The notes under the pieces were generated by a model. It worked only from the letters and a program-made list of their open reading frames with translations. It ran no database searches and was not told the DNA's origin. Of a stretch of DNA of 64,000 bases, positions 34,117 through 43,335 are shown piece after piece. The position numbers and the translations under genes are program-made. This DNA is from Flaviflagellibacter rhizophilus. Lineage in GTDB: Bacteria; Pseudomonadota; Alphaproteobacteria; Rhizobiales; Methylopilaceae. The stretch lies in assembly GCF_033898525.1 (NCBI RefSeq), contig NZ_JAXAFJ010000012.1:1-64000 (forward strand). The letters run 5' to 3'. The stretch's first letter is position 1; each line of letters starts with the position of its first letter.

Positions 34117-35277
34117 ATGAGCAGCTCGGTCGCGCTCGTTATCTGTGGTCTCCTCCTCGTGGGGCAATTGGTCAGCGTGGCGCTGGCTGACTGGCGCCTG
34201 CATCGTCGGCGTCCCTCGATCCTCGATCCGGAGCGCGCGGGTCCGGTCAGCATCGTCATTCCCACGCACGGCATCGAGACCTTTGCCCGCGAGACGCTCG
34301 AATCGGCCTTCAACCTCGATTATCCCCGCTACGAACTGATCTTCTGCGTGGCACGCGGCGACGATCCGATCACCGGGCTCATTCTCCGGGCTATCGAGGA
34401 TCACCCCGAGATTCCGGCGCGGCTCCTCGTCGGCGACGATGTCATCAGCGACAATCCCAAGCTCAACAATTGCGTGAAGGGCTGGGACGCCGCCCGTTAC
34501 GACTGGATCATCCTGACCGATTCCAACGTGTTGATGCCGCGCGACTACATTCAGCGCCTCATGGCCGGCTGGCGCGCGGACACGGGCCTGCTGTGCTCCC
34601 CGCCACGCGGCTCGCGCCCGGAAGGGCTGTGGGCAGAGGTGGAGTGCGCCTTCCTGAACACGCTGCAGGCACGCTGGCAATATGCCGCCGAGGCCGGGGG
34701 CATGGGCTTCGCGCAGGGCAAGAACATGCTGTGGCGCCGTCAATTGCTGGACGACAATGGCGGCATCCGCGCGCTGGCGGCCGACATAGCGGAGGATGCG
34801 GCGGCCACGAAGATCGTGCGCGATGCCGGGTTCCACGTCCATCTGGCGGACACCGCCTTCGAGCAGCCGCTCGGCCGACGCTCCGCAGGCCAGGTCTGGA
34901 TGCGCCAGTTGCGCTGGGCCCGCCTGCGCCGCGTGACGTTCGCTCCCGTCTACGCCCCGGAGATCCTGACCGGAGCCGCACTGGCGGCAGTGTTCGCGGC
35001 CATCGCAGCCGCGCCGGCCGGCCCCGCCGCTGCCGCATTGGCGGCGGTGCTGATGACGGCGCTGTTCCACGCCGCCGAACTGGTGCTCGCCTCACGCGCC
35101 GGATGGCATCTGTCCTGGCGCACCCCCATCGCGCTCCTGATCCGGGACGTGTTGTGGCCCGCCATCTGGATAGGCGGCTGGGCAGGCGCAACCGTGGTCT
35201 GGCGCGACCAGTCCATCAACGTGAAGAAAGGCGCCGCGCTCGACACCTCGCTTACGCCTTCGACGGGCGTGTTCTGA
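34117..35277 (+). CDS. Family 21-type glycosyltransferase (ceramide glucosyltransferase/HpnI-like)
   Basis: A 386-residue membrane glycosyltransferase. An N-terminal span (ALVICGLLLVGQLVSVALAD) precedes a GT-A domain with VSIVIPTHGIE, GDDVISDNPKLNNCVKGWDA, D-S in ILTDSNVLMP, an acidic D-I-A-E-D motif and the (Q/R)xxRW motif in MRQLRWARLRR. Two or three C-terminal spans follow. This is the layout of ceramide glucosyltransferases and of HpnI, which acts on hopanoids; the lipid acceptor cannot be told from sequence. GGGAGC precedes the ATG at 34117. Confidence 0.83.
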   Translation: MSSSVALVICGLLLVGQLVSVALADWRLHRRRPSILDPERAGPVSIVIPTHGIETFARETLESAFNLDYPRYELIFCVARGDDPITGLILRAIEDHPEIPARLLVGDDVISDNPKLNNCVKGWDAARYDWIILTDSNVLMPRDYIQRLMAGWRADTGLLCSPPRGSRPEGLWAEVECAFLNTLQARWQYAAEAGGMGFAQGKNMLWRRQLLDDNGGIRALAADIAEDAAATKIVRDAGFHVHLADTAFEQPLGRRSAGQVWMRQLRWARLRRVTFAPVYAPEILTGAALAAVFAAIAAAPAGPAAAALAAVLMTALFHAAELVLASRAGWHLSWRTPIALLIRDVLWPAIWIGGWAGATVVWRDQSINVKKGAALDTSLTPSTGVF

Positions 35278-35420
35278 TCCGATAGAGGTTCGCACCGCAA
35301 ACATTGGCGAACAGCTTCGCCACATCTGCCGGCAAACATTCCAACTGGCGGATATCATCATGCTCGATGACGCCTAGACGGACGACAGTCAGGCTGCTCG
35401 CCTCCTCTTCTTGGCAGCCC

Positions 35421-36671
35421 CTATCCCCCAAACCGCCGCATCGCATCCACGGTAAGCCCCAGCCCCACCGATCCGAAGGTGTCGCCCTCGACTACGCGCG
35501 CCTTCGGCAGTTCGGCTACGATGGCGGCGCGCACGTGGCGCAGGCGGGTTGATCCGCCGGTCAGGAACAGGGCGTCCACGTCGTCGGGGCGGATGCCGGC
35601 CTGGTTCAGGCAGTTCGTGATGCGGGCGCCGATGCGGTCCGCCAGTTGCTCGGTGTTTTCCACCAGTTCGTCGCCGCTGAACTCCGCCGCGAGGCCGCGC
35701 TCCACCCAGTCGAGGGCGATCCGCGCGCGCGGCTCGTCGGCCAGGGCGATCTTCGCACGCTCGACATCGCCGGCAAGCGTGTGGCCTCGCCGCTCCTCAA
35801 TCACGGTGACGAGACGCTCCAGCTTGTCCGGTTCGCGAGCGTCGCGCTGCACCTGCCGAATTTCGCCCAGCCGCTTCGGATCGTAGAGGCGGTTGATGCT
35901 GTGCCACGAGGCGAGGTCGTGGAAATAGCTCGACGGGACGTCGAGGTCGCCACGCTTCATCGCGGTACCGAGCCCCAGCAGCGGCATGACCTGCCGCAGC
36001 GAGATCCAACGGTCGAAATCAGTGCCGCCGATGCGCACGCCGTCATTGGCAAGTATGTCGTTTGTGCGGTCCGCCCGGCGCCGCCCGTCCGGGCCGATGC
36101 GCACGATGGAGAAGTCGGACGTGCCGCCGCCGATATCGGCGATGAGCGCAAGTTCCTCGCGCTCGACGCTCTGCTCGTAATCGAGCGCGGCGGCGATGGG
36201 CTCGAACTGGAACAGGACGTCACGGAAACCGACCTCGTACGCGATCTCGCGCAATGCGCTCTCGGCCTTCGCATCGCCTTCGGGATTTTCGTCAACGAAA
36301 TGCACGGGACGGCCATGGACGACCTGCGTGATCTCGCGGCCCGCCGCAGCCTCGGCGCGAACCTTAACATGGCGCAGGAAATCCACCAGCACCTGCCGGA
36401 ACGGCGCACGCGTGCGGCCGATCTGCGCCACCTCGTCGAGCAGCGCGCTGCCAAGGACCGACTTGATGCTGCGGAACAGGCGCCCCTCATGGCCCTCCAC
36501 ATAGGCTTCGATCGCGGCACGGCCGATGACCGGCGCCGCCACGCGGCCGTAGAAGATGGCGCTGGGCACCGTGACGTGCGCGCCTTCCAGCGCCAGCAGT
36601 TCGGGCCGGCCGGCGCCAACCAGGCCGAGGGTCGTGTTGGAGGTTCCGAAATCGAGGCCGCATGCGGTCAT
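35421..36671 (-). CDS. Hsp70-family protein, YegD-like
   Basis: A 416-residue actin-fold ATPase of the Hsp70 superfamily lacking the C-terminal substrate domain of DnaK. Phosphate 1 is CGLDFGTSNTTLGLV, the connect/phosphate 2 region is LIADIGGGTSDFSIVRIG, and the adenosine motif is DALFLTGGSTRLRHVRAAIV. The length matches YegD-type chaperone homologues, whose role is unclear. It is monocistronic by spacing. Confidence 0.9.
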   Translation of the reverse strand: MTACGLDFGTSNTTLGLVGAGRPELLALEGAHVTVPSAIFYGRVAAPVIGRAAIEAYVEGHEGRLFRSIKSVLGSALLDEVAQIGRTRAPFRQVLVDFLRHVKVRAEAAAGREITQVVHGRPVHFVDENPEGDAKAESALREIAYEVGFRDVLFQFEPIAAALDYEQSVEREELALIADIGGGTSDFSIVRIGPDGRRRADRTNDILANDGVRIGGTDFDRWISLRQVMPLLGLGTAMKRGDLDVPSSYFHDLASWHSINRLYDPKRLGEIRQVQRDAREPDKLERLVTVIEERRGHTLAGDVERAKIALADEPRARIALDWVERGLAAEFSGDELVENTEQLADRIGARITNCLNQAGIRPDDVDALFLTGGSTRLRHVRAAIVAELPKARVVEGDTFGSVGLGLTVDAMRRFGG

Positions 36672-36784
36672 GGGTCTGGTTCCTGCAGAATCGACAAACG
36701 TGCCCGAGGGCTCGGCGGCACCCGCCGCTCCCGGACACGTATTAAGATGATGTTGGCCCGGGAAGGCTCCCGAGCCGTTGGGCC

Positions 36785-37186
36785 TCAGCCCTTGCCGCGC
36801 GCCTTGCGGGCCGCGTATTTGGCGTCGCGCTTCGCCTTGCGCTCGACTTCGTCGGCCATCACGCGAGCGGCCATGTCGGCCATGCTCGATTCCTTGGCCT
36901 TAGCCTCCAGCTTGGCAGCTTCCTCGGCCGCCAGACGCTCAAGCTCACGCTGCTCGGCAAGGATCGCGTCCTGCCGGGCCTTCTCCTCGTCGATGAGGCG
37001 CTGCTTCTCGGCACGCTCCGCCTCGCGCTTTTCGCGAGCTTCGGCAATGGCGCGGCGCTCCTCGATCCGCTTCTGCATCTCGGGGTCGTCCGCGCTCGGA
37101 CGCTTCTTGAACTTGTCCAGAAGCGCCTTGCGCGCCTCTGCTGCGGTGCTCTGACGGTCGGCGAATGTGTCTGTTACTTTGGCCAA
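36785..37186 (-). CDS. DUF6481-type charged coiled-coil protein
   Basis: A 133-residue highly charged, continuous-helix protein (FADRQSTAAEARKALLDKFK, AIAEAREKREAERAEKQRLI, RVMADEVERKAKRDAKYAAR). It is conserved in alphaproteobacteria near DEAD-box helicase genes, as here (divergent from the helicase). The composition suggests nucleic-acid or ribosome association, but no function is known. Confidence 0.78.
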   Translation of the reverse strand: MAKVTDTFADRQSTAAEARKALLDKFKKRPSADDPEMQKRIEERRAIAEAREKREAERAEKQRLIDEEKARQDAILAEQRELERLAAEEAAKLEAKAKESSMADMAARVMADEVERKAKRDAKYAARKARGKG

Positions 37187-37367
37187 GTTGGATTCCAGAT
37201 GCGAAAGTTGACGTGTGACGTGCTAGTGGAAGTGCAGCTATGCGCCGCGCGGGCCGGAAAACGGTCCGATCCGGCCTTCCCACGTCACGATGACGCTCGT
37301 CACATAACGCGGGTCGACCCAAATTTCGAGGCTATAACCTCTCTCGCCCGGGATATTCCGACACAAA

Positions 37368-39287
37368 ATGACTTTTCCTACGACTCACCCCGCTCTGGCA
37401 CAGGCTCTGGCCGAACGGGGCTATAACGATCCGACACCCGTCCAGGCTGCCGTTCTGGAGCCCGGGGCACGCGGACGCGACCTCCTCGTTTCGGCGCAGA
37501 CCGGCTCCGGCAAGACGATCGCCTACGGCCTCGCTCTGGCCGAAACCCTGATGGGCGAGGCCGAGCGCCTTCCCTACGCGGCCGAGCCGCTGGCCCTGGT
37601 GGTGGCGCCCACGCGCGAATTGGCCCTGCAGGTCACCCGCGAGCTCGACTGGCTCTATGCACCCTCCGGCGCGCGCAACGTCTCCTGCGTCGGCGGCATG
37701 GACCCGAAGACCGAACGCAAGCGGCTGGCCGGCGGCGCGCATATCGTGGTCGGCACGCCCGGCCGCCTGCGCGACCATATCGAACGCGGCGGCCTCGACG
37801 TGTCGAAGCTGCGCGCCGTGGTGCTCGACGAGGCGGACGAGATGCTCGATCTCGGCTTCCGCGAGGATCTCGAATTCATTCTCGAGACCACGCCGCATGA
37901 GCGCCGCACGCTTCTGTTCTCCGCCACCATGCCGCGCACCATCGCGAACATGGCCAAGCGCTTCCAGCGCGATGCGGCACGCATCGAGGTGGCGGGCGAC
38001 CGAGGCGGTCACGCTGACATCGAGTACCGCGCAGTCCGCATCGTGCCGAACGAGGTCGAGCATGCGGTGGTCAACCTGCTGCGGCAGGTGGATGCCCCCG
38101 TCTCCATCGTGTTCGCCAACACCCGCAACGCGGTGAAGCACCTGCAGGCCTCGCTGTTCGAACGCGGCTTCTCTGTCGTCGGCATGTCCGGCGAACTGAG
38201 CCAGAGCGAACGCAACCATGCCCTCCAAGCGCTTCGCGACGGGCGCGCACGCGTCTGCGTGGCAACCGATGTGGCCGCGCGCGGCATCGACTTGCCGGGC
38301 GTCGGCCTCGTCATCCATGCGGAGCTTCCGCACGATCCCGAAGTGCTGCAGCACCGCAGCGGCCGCACGGGCCGCGCCGGTCGAAAGGGCATCAGTGCCC
38401 TGCTGGTGGCGCCATCCCGCCGTCGCCGCGCCGAAAGCCTGATGGCCGGCGCCGGTGTCGTGCCGGAATGGTGCGGGCCGCCCACGGCGGAGGATATCCG
38501 CGCGCTCGATCAGGATCGGCTTCTCAACGATCCCCTGCTCAGCGAGCCGGTGTCCGAGGAAGACGCCTCGATGGCGCAGGCGCTGCTGACCCAGCGGTCG
38601 GCGGAAGATCTGGCGGCTGCGCTGGTGCGGATCTGGCGCTCGCGCCTGCCGGCACCGGAAGAGGTGTTCGATCCCGGCGAGCGGCGCGACCGCCGTCCCG
38701 AGGGCGAGAGCAGGCCCGTCCGCGAGGCACCCGGCAACCGCGCGGAAGTGTTCGCGGGGAGCCAATGGTTCCAGATGCGCATCGGCCGCCGCGACAATGC
38801 GGATGCCCGCTGGCTGCTGCCGTTGATCTGCCGGCGCGGCAATGTCACCCGTCAGGAAATCGGGGCGATCCGCATCTTCGAGCGGGAGACCAAGTTTGAG
38901 GTCGCCGCCTCTGTCGTGGACCGTTTCGCCCATGCCATCCGCAAAGGCGGCGAGGACGATATCGAGATCGTCGCCATCCAGGGTGAGGCGCCGGAGCGCG
39001 GACGCCGTGACGCACCGGAGCGGGAGGCTCCCGCCCGACGCCCGGCCGAGAAGCGTCCGACGGAGCGGAAATCTTCGACGGATCGTGGTTCCGAGAAGTT
39101 CCTGGCCGAGAAGAAGGGTCCGCCGCGGTCGGCACACGCCGCCAAGCCCCCTCGCTCCGGCGAGCGCTCGGAACGTCATCCGGATGGGTTCCGTGGAAGC
39201 GGTCCTCGTGGCGACGCAAGGGGCGAGGCTCGGGGTGCGGGCCGTCCGGGCGATTTCGCCAAGAAGCCGCCGCGTCCCAAGCGCTGA
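37368..39287 (+). CDS. DEAD-box RNA helicase with DbpA-type RNA-binding domain
   Basis: A 639-residue ATP-dependent RNA helicase. Q motif RGYNDPTPVQAAVLEPG, motif I SAQTGSGKTIAYGL, Ia APTRELALQV, II VVLDEADEMLDLGF, III LLFSATMPRTIANM, then VCVATDVAARGIDLPGV and VI HRSGRTGRAGRKG. A C-terminal DbpA/CsdA-type RNA-binding domain follows (QWFQMRIGRRDNADARWLLP, NVTRQEIGAIRIFERETKFE) and a long basic disordered tail. Such helicases act in ribosome assembly and cold adaptation. A hydroxyacid dehydrogenase gene begins 15 bp downstream. Confidence 0.93.
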   Translation: MTFPTTHPALAQALAERGYNDPTPVQAAVLEPGARGRDLLVSAQTGSGKTIAYGLALAETLMGEAERLPYAAEPLALVVAPTRELALQVTRELDWLYAPSGARNVSCVGGMDPKTERKRLAGGAHIVVGTPGRLRDHIERGGLDVSKLRAVVLDEADEMLDLGFREDLEFILETTPHERRTLLFSATMPRTIANMAKRFQRDAARIEVAGDRGGHADIEYRAVRIVPNEVEHAVVNLLRQVDAPVSIVFANTRNAVKHLQASLFERGFSVVGMSGELSQSERNHALQALRDGRARVCVATDVAARGIDLPGVGLVIHAELPHDPEVLQHRSGRTGRAGRKGISALLVAPSRRRRAESLMAGAGVVPEWCGPPTAEDIRALDQDRLLNDPLLSEPVSEEDASMAQALLTQRSAEDLAAALVRIWRSRLPAPEEVFDPGERRDRRPEGESRPVREAPGNRAEVFAGSQWFQMRIGRRDNADARWLLPLICRRGNVTRQEIGAIRIFERETKFEVAASVVDRFAHAIRKGGEDDIEIVAIQGEAPERGRRDAPEREAPARRPAEKRPTERKSSTDRGSEKFLAEKKGPPRSAHAAKPPRSGERSERHPDGFRGSGPRGDARGEARGAGRPGDFAKKPPRPKR

Positions 39288-39302
39288 CACAGAGAGGATG
39301 CC

Positions 39303-40274
39303 ATGACGAAGCCCGACCTCCTGATGCTGAACGAAATGCGTCCGTTTGCGCCCAAGGCGCTGGAAGCGGCGTTCAACGTGCATCGGATCTGGGAGTTGGA
39401 GGACGCGGAGGTGGTGAAGATAGCCCCCGACATCCGCGCCCTCGCGAGCTTCGGCGGGCGTGTGGATGCGCCGATGATGGAGCGATTTCCGCGTCTCTCC
39501 ATCATCTCCATATCGAGCGTCGGCTATGACGGCATCGACGTGACGGCGGCGTCCCGGATGGGCATCACCGTCACGAATACGCCCGACGTTCTGACCGAAG
39601 AGGTGGCGGATCTCGCCATCGGGCTGCTGCTCGCCACGGTACGGGAGATTCCGCAGGCCGAGCAGCACCTGCGGAGCGGGCTTTGGGCGTCGTCTGGCCC
39701 TTACCGCCTGACGGCTAGCCTGCAAGGGCGGAGCGTCGGCATCGTGGGCCTCGGCCGCATCGGAAAGGCTATTGCCAAGCGGCTGGAAGGATTCGGCGTG
39801 CCGATCGCCTATTACGGGCGCAACCGGCAGGCTGATGTAGCCTACACCTATCATGCAGGCCTGACGGAGCTTGCCGAAGCGGTGGACGTTGTGATCGCCG
39901 TGACTCCCGGAGGCGCCGGTACGCGGCACCTCATTGGCGCAGATGCCTTCAGGGCTCTTGGGCCGAATGGCATCTTCGTCAATGTTGCGCGGGGTTCCGT
40001 GGTGGACGAAGCGGCGCTGATCGACGCGCTGCGGGACGGGACGATCCTCGGCGCGGGGCTCGACGTTTTCGAGAACGAGCCGAATGTCCCGCAGGCTCTC
40101 ATGGACATGAAGAACACGGTGCTGCTGCCGCACGTTGCCTCGGCGTCGGCAGCCACGCGGGATGCGATGGCGCAGCTTGCCGTCGACAACCTGATCGCCT
40201 GGGCAGAGGGCCGCGGCCCGCTGACGCCCGTGCCAGAAACGCCCTGGCCGGCTCGCGTGGTGAGCGAAGGCTAG
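39303..40274 (+). CDS. D-isomer-specific 2-hydroxyacid dehydrogenase
   Basis: A 323-residue NAD(P)-dependent oxidoreductase of the glyoxylate/hydroxypyruvate reductase group. The catalytic domain (SISSVGYDGIDVTAASRMGI, TPDVLTEEVADLAIGLLLAT) encloses a Rossmann fold (SVGIVGLGRIGKAIAKRLE). The catalytic Arg is in VNVARGSVVDEAAL, the Glu in LDVFENEP and the His in VLLPHVASASAATR. Length and motifs suggest GhrB-like specificity but do not prove it. GAGAGG precedes the ATG. Confidence 0.9.
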   Translation: MTKPDLLMLNEMRPFAPKALEAAFNVHRIWELEDAEVVKIAPDIRALASFGGRVDAPMMERFPRLSIISISSVGYDGIDVTAASRMGITVTNTPDVLTEEVADLAIGLLLATVREIPQAEQHLRSGLWASSGPYRLTASLQGRSVGIVGLGRIGKAIAKRLEGFGVPIAYYGRNRQADVAYTYHAGLTELAEAVDVVIAVTPGGAGTRHLIGADAFRALGPNGIFVNVARGSVVDEAALIDALRDGTILGAGLDVFENEPNVPQALMDMKNTVLLPHVASASAATRDAMAQLAVDNLIAWAEGRGPLTPVPETPWPARVVSEG

Positions 40275-40416
40275 TCGAGCGGGATGGGTGTTCGGCCGTG
40301 AACGCTGCCGGACATTTGGTCCTATGCGGCGCTTTGCACGCTGCCCGGACCTTCAGGCGTCCGGTGCCTGTGCTAATGCTCAGGCGCCCGACGCGTTTCA
40401 ATGGAGGCCCGCACCG

Positions 40417-40881
40417 ATGACATCGCAGGATCTGGACGACACGTCCGGGAAGCCCGTCGTCATCGAGGGCTCGCCCGATGAGCATTGGCCTCGCCTCTCC
40501 CCCATGCAGACCGGCGTGCGCGGCCGCTGCCCACGCTGCGGCGAGGGAAGGCTGTTCGCCAACGGCTTCATCAAGCTTGCACCGCGCTGCGAGGTTTGCG
40601 GGCTGGACTATTCTTTCGCTGATCCGGCGGACGGCCCCGCCTTCTTCGTGATGATGTTCTTCTGCGTGCCGCCGGCCTTTCTGGGCGTCTGGCTCGAAGT
40701 GGTGCATCAGGTACCCTATTGGCTGAACGCCCTGATCACGCTGCCCGTGCTGCTGATCTTCTGCCTTCTGCCCTTGCGGCCCCTGAAGGGCTGGCTTGTC
40801 GCAAGCCAGTATTTCTTCAAGGCCGAGCAAGGACAGCTCGTCTATATCGACAGCGACGGGCGCGAACGTCCGCGCCGCTGA
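40417..40881 (+). CDS. DUF983 zinc-ribbon membrane protein
   Basis: A 154-residue protein: an N-terminal zinc ribbon (GRCPRCGEGRLFANGFIKLA, PRCEVCGLDYSFADPADGP) followed by two transmembrane helices (FFVMMFFCVPPAFLGVWLEV, ALITLPVLLIFCLLPLRPL). The ATG at 40417 has ATGGAGG upstream. DUF983 proteins are often encoded with heme-copper oxidase genes, but here the neighbour is a Nudix hydrolase gene 11 bp downstream. Function unknown. Confidence 0.87.
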   Translation: MTSQDLDDTSGKPVVIEGSPDEHWPRLSPMQTGVRGRCPRCGEGRLFANGFIKLAPRCEVCGLDYSFADPADGPAFFVMMFFCVPPAFLGVWLEVVHQVPYWLNALITLPVLLIFCLLPLRPLKGWLVASQYFFKAEQGQLVYIDSDGRERPRR

Positions 40882-40892
40882 CGGGGGTCGCC

Positions 40893-41456
40893 ATGGCTGA
40901 GATCACGGAGCTCCGCACGGCTCATGACGGCTGGTGCAAGCTGTTCGTCGCGACTGTGCGAACCGCCGACGGCGCCAGCTTCACGCGCGAGATCGAAGAC
41001 CATGGCGAGGCGGTGGCCGTGCTGCCTTACGATACCGAGCGTCGAACCGCGCTTCTCGTCCGCCAGTTGCGCGCGCCGGCCCTTCATGCGGCCGGCGTTA
41101 TGCAGGTGCTCGAAGCGCCGGCGGGGCTGGCCGACCATGGATCAGTGGAAGATTCGGTTCGTGCCGAGGCCCAGGAAGAGCTCGGCCTGACTCTCCGCGA
41201 GGTGGAGTTCATCGGAACCGCCTGGACGATGCCGGGTATCTCGACCGAGCGGATGCACCTGTACCTTGCCGCCATTCGTGAGGACGACCGTACGGGCGCC
41301 GGTGGCGGGCTGGGCAGCGAGAACGAGAGCATCGAGATCGTGGAGATGCCCTTGGCCGACCTCGCGGCCTTGGCTGCGGCGGGCGAGATCGTCGACATGA
41401 AGACCTTCGCCCTCGTCATGGCGCTGCAACTGCGCCGCCCCGCCCTTTTCAGGTGA
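40893..41456 (+). CDS. Nudix hydrolase (nucleoside diphosphate sugar type)
   Basis: A 187-residue Nudix enzyme resembling ADP-ribose and GDP-mannose pyrophosphatases (NudF/NudK). The domain has VAVLPYDTERRTALLVRQLR and MQVLEAPAGLAD, then a Nudix box in which the canonical R-E-U-x-E-E reads A-E-A-Q-E-E (SVEDSVRAEAQEELGL), and FIGTAWTMPGISTERMHLYL. The first Arg of the box is replaced by Ala, though an Arg precedes it; the metal-binding Glu residues are kept. Probably active on a small nucleotide sugar. Confidence 0.88.
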   Translation: MAEITELRTAHDGWCKLFVATVRTADGASFTREIEDHGEAVAVLPYDTERRTALLVRQLRAPALHAAGVMQVLEAPAGLADHGSVEDSVRAEAQEELGLTLREVEFIGTAWTMPGISTERMHLYLAAIREDDRTGAGGGLGSENESIEIVEMPLADLAALAAAGEIVDMKTFALVMALQLRRPALFR

Positions 41457-41551
41457 CGCAGGCGGGCCCCGGCCGTGCGGGTCAAACGGCGTAGTGCTGC
41501 CTTCACAACACCCTGACATGATGCCGCCTTGCCGTAGCAGGAGCGGATGCG

Positions 41552-41731
41552 ATGGCGATTGCGCGCATAGCCTTGTGGAGAGGTACGCTGACCATTCGGC
41601 GATGGCCGAACTTCAAGCGTGAAGAAGTAAAAGGCGAAGTGCCCAGCCTGAAGCTGGGCCAATTTCGTGTCACATGGTGGCCGAAGGACGCTTCCGCCGC
41701 GCAGCGGCAGCAGAAGCCTCCGGTGAACTAG
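41552..41731 (+). CDS. Possible 59-residue basic protein
   Basis: MAIARIALWRGTLTIRRWPN begins a short basic frame with GGAG 11 bases upstream. It contains the hairpin GCCCAGC-CTGAA-GCTGGGC (41641-41659), which may instead be a transcript end of the convergent gene at 41728. The stop overlaps that gene by 4 bp. There is no recognisable domain, so coding status is open. Confidence 0.3.
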   Translation: MAIARIALWRGTLTIRRWPNFKREEVKGEVPSLKLGQFRVTWWPKDASAAQRQQKPPVN

Positions 41732-42921
41732 CGGCTGACTTCGCCGGCGCCGGTGGCCTCCACATCGGCCGGGCGTGCATCGGCGGATACGCCGAGCGCG
41801 ATCTCCGGATCGTCCGGCGTTCCCCCAAGGTTGAGGCTGGAGAACTCCAGCATCCTCGTGCCGTCGACGCCGCTCTGCTGGAGCAGGACGACGGCCTGCG
41901 GGCCCGAGAGGCGCACGTCCTTCACGCTGAGGCCTTCGTCTTTTCCGCGGACGCTCTCGCCGACGATCTTGCCGAGGCGCCACAGCGTGCCGTCGCCCGC
42001 CCCGTCGCTCGACGTGGTGCCGGAAGGTGCGCCGCCGACGCTTTCCTCCCGCGAGGCCATCCGCGAGCCTGCCGGAACGGCATCGCCGCCCGTCGGGCGC
42101 GACGTGGCCTCATCCGCATTGTCCTGCGGCTGCGACTGACCGACGGGCTGCTCCGTAACCCCATACTGCGCGTTGAGGTCGGGCCGGCTGCCCGCGCTGT
42201 TGCCTTCGTTGGCACGCCCCTGATTCTCGTTGGCCTGCGGCGTGCTCTGCGTCGCGCCGCTGCCTGTGCCCTGCTGCGGGGCCATGCCGCCGCTGCCCGA
42301 ACCCGTGGCGCTCTCCTCCTTCTCCACGGATGTCGTTCCCGATGCGCGGCTGTTCTCCGCTTCCTCCTGCGTGCTGGGGGAGGCGGTCAAAGGAGCCTGC
42401 ACATCGGGCTGGGGCGCGGACGGCGTTGCGGCGTCAGCCGCGACACTGGGCTTCACCGGGACATTGACCTCGGCACTTTGCGGCGCCGGCTGGTTGGCGC
42501 CGGAGACGGGCGGCGAGCCCGTGGCGGCCTTCGCCTCTGCAGGTTCCGCAGCCTTGTATTCGGGTAGCGCGGCAAGGCTCTCCTTGGTCAGCCCGGAAAT
42601 CTGCACCTTGCCGTCCTGCACCGGCGGCAGGCGATCCGTGTTCATCACCCGGAGCGTCTCGCCGAGCCCGAGCAGACCACCCTCACCCAGCAGAAGCTGG
42701 CGGACATGGCCGTCACGGCCGACCAGGACGTCGCGCAGCGTTGCGACCGACTGCCCGTCCGCGCCGACGATATCGGCATCCTTGGTGGCGCTGAACGTGG
42801 ATTCGGGGACGGTGGTTTCCCTCCCGGTGGGCATGTTGCCGGATGGTGCCTGCGCCATCAGCGGGGCAGAGGCCAGCACAGAAAATATTGCGACGCCTGA
42901 AAGAAGAACCCGTGTTCTCAT
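41728..42921 (-). CDS. Exported low-complexity protein with PRC-barrel-like N-terminal domain
   Basis: A 397-residue exported protein. The start at 42921 (MRTRVLLSGVAIFSVLASAP, cleavage near MAQA) is set by GGGAG six bases upstream. Residues 40-115 (DADIVGADGQSVATLRDVLV, DGHVRQLLLGEGGLLGLGE) resemble a PRC-barrel domain. The next 200 residues are rich in Ser, Gly, Gln, Glu and Pro. A small C-terminal domain follows (LWRLGKIVGESVRGKDEGLS, VLLQQSGVDGTRMLEFSSLN). Role unknown; probably periplasmic or envelope-associated. Confidence 0.75.
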   Translation of the reverse strand: MRTRVLLSGVAIFSVLASAPLMAQAPSGNMPTGRETTVPESTFSATKDADIVGADGQSVATLRDVLVGRDGHVRQLLLGEGGLLGLGETLRVMNTDRLPPVQDGKVQISGLTKESLAALPEYKAAEPAEAKAATGSPPVSGANQPAPQSAEVNVPVKPSVAADAATPSAPQPDVQAPLTASPSTQEEAENSRASGTTSVEKEESATGSGSGGMAPQQGTGSGATQSTPQANENQGRANEGNSAGSRPDLNAQYGVTEQPVGQSQPQDNADEATSRPTGGDAVPAGSRMASREESVGGAPSGTTSSDGAGDGTLWRLGKIVGESVRGKDEGLSVKDVRLSGPQAVVLLQQSGVDGTRMLEFSSLNLGGTPDDPEIALGVSADARPADVEATGAGEVSR

Positions 42922-43335
42922 GACCATCTCCCGCGCTGCTTTGCCTCGCACGGAGGACCCTTCACCGGAACGCGGATCGGGCCACGGGGTTCCGGCAAAC
43001 TGGAAGGACTGGACAGTCACAATAGAGGAAGCTGATCGCGGCCTTAGCCCCATACATCATGATCTGCTCAGAAAACGCCGATATTCTTACCATGTGTTCG
43101 CTCGCCTTTCACTGGCGAGGTCAACAGCACCGGCATCATTATCACCAGTTGGCGTCATCTATTCTGCACAACCTCACAAGCATCAACGGTCGCAAAAATA
43201 CATTGATATCTGGTATGCCACCGGGGATCACTGTCACGTCATCGAGATTGCTGCCGATTCAATTGACGCGGTCTGCCCACCGTAGCATCATTCCAAACTA
43301 GGTTCGGGCGGTTTGTCGCCCGCAGGAGGTCTGGG
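42922..43335. other. 414-bp divergent intergenic region before the formate dehydrogenase operon
   Basis: No gene is visible. It must hold the promoter of the fdo operon and that of the divergent exported protein. The part at 43060-43260 is clearly more AT-rich than its surroundings. I see no sigma-54 -24/-12 pair and no clear FNR site. GCAGGAGG lies just before the fdoG start. Confidence 0.55.

Noticed and set aside
37332..40133. 933-codon minus-strand frame antisense to the helicase and dehydrogenase genes
   Set aside because: No domain, His/Arg-rich translation; both plus-strand genes carry complete family motifs. Long antisense frames are common at this GC content. The same holds for 43351-46278, 48847-50466, 50743-53799, 20929-22029 and 62344-63699.
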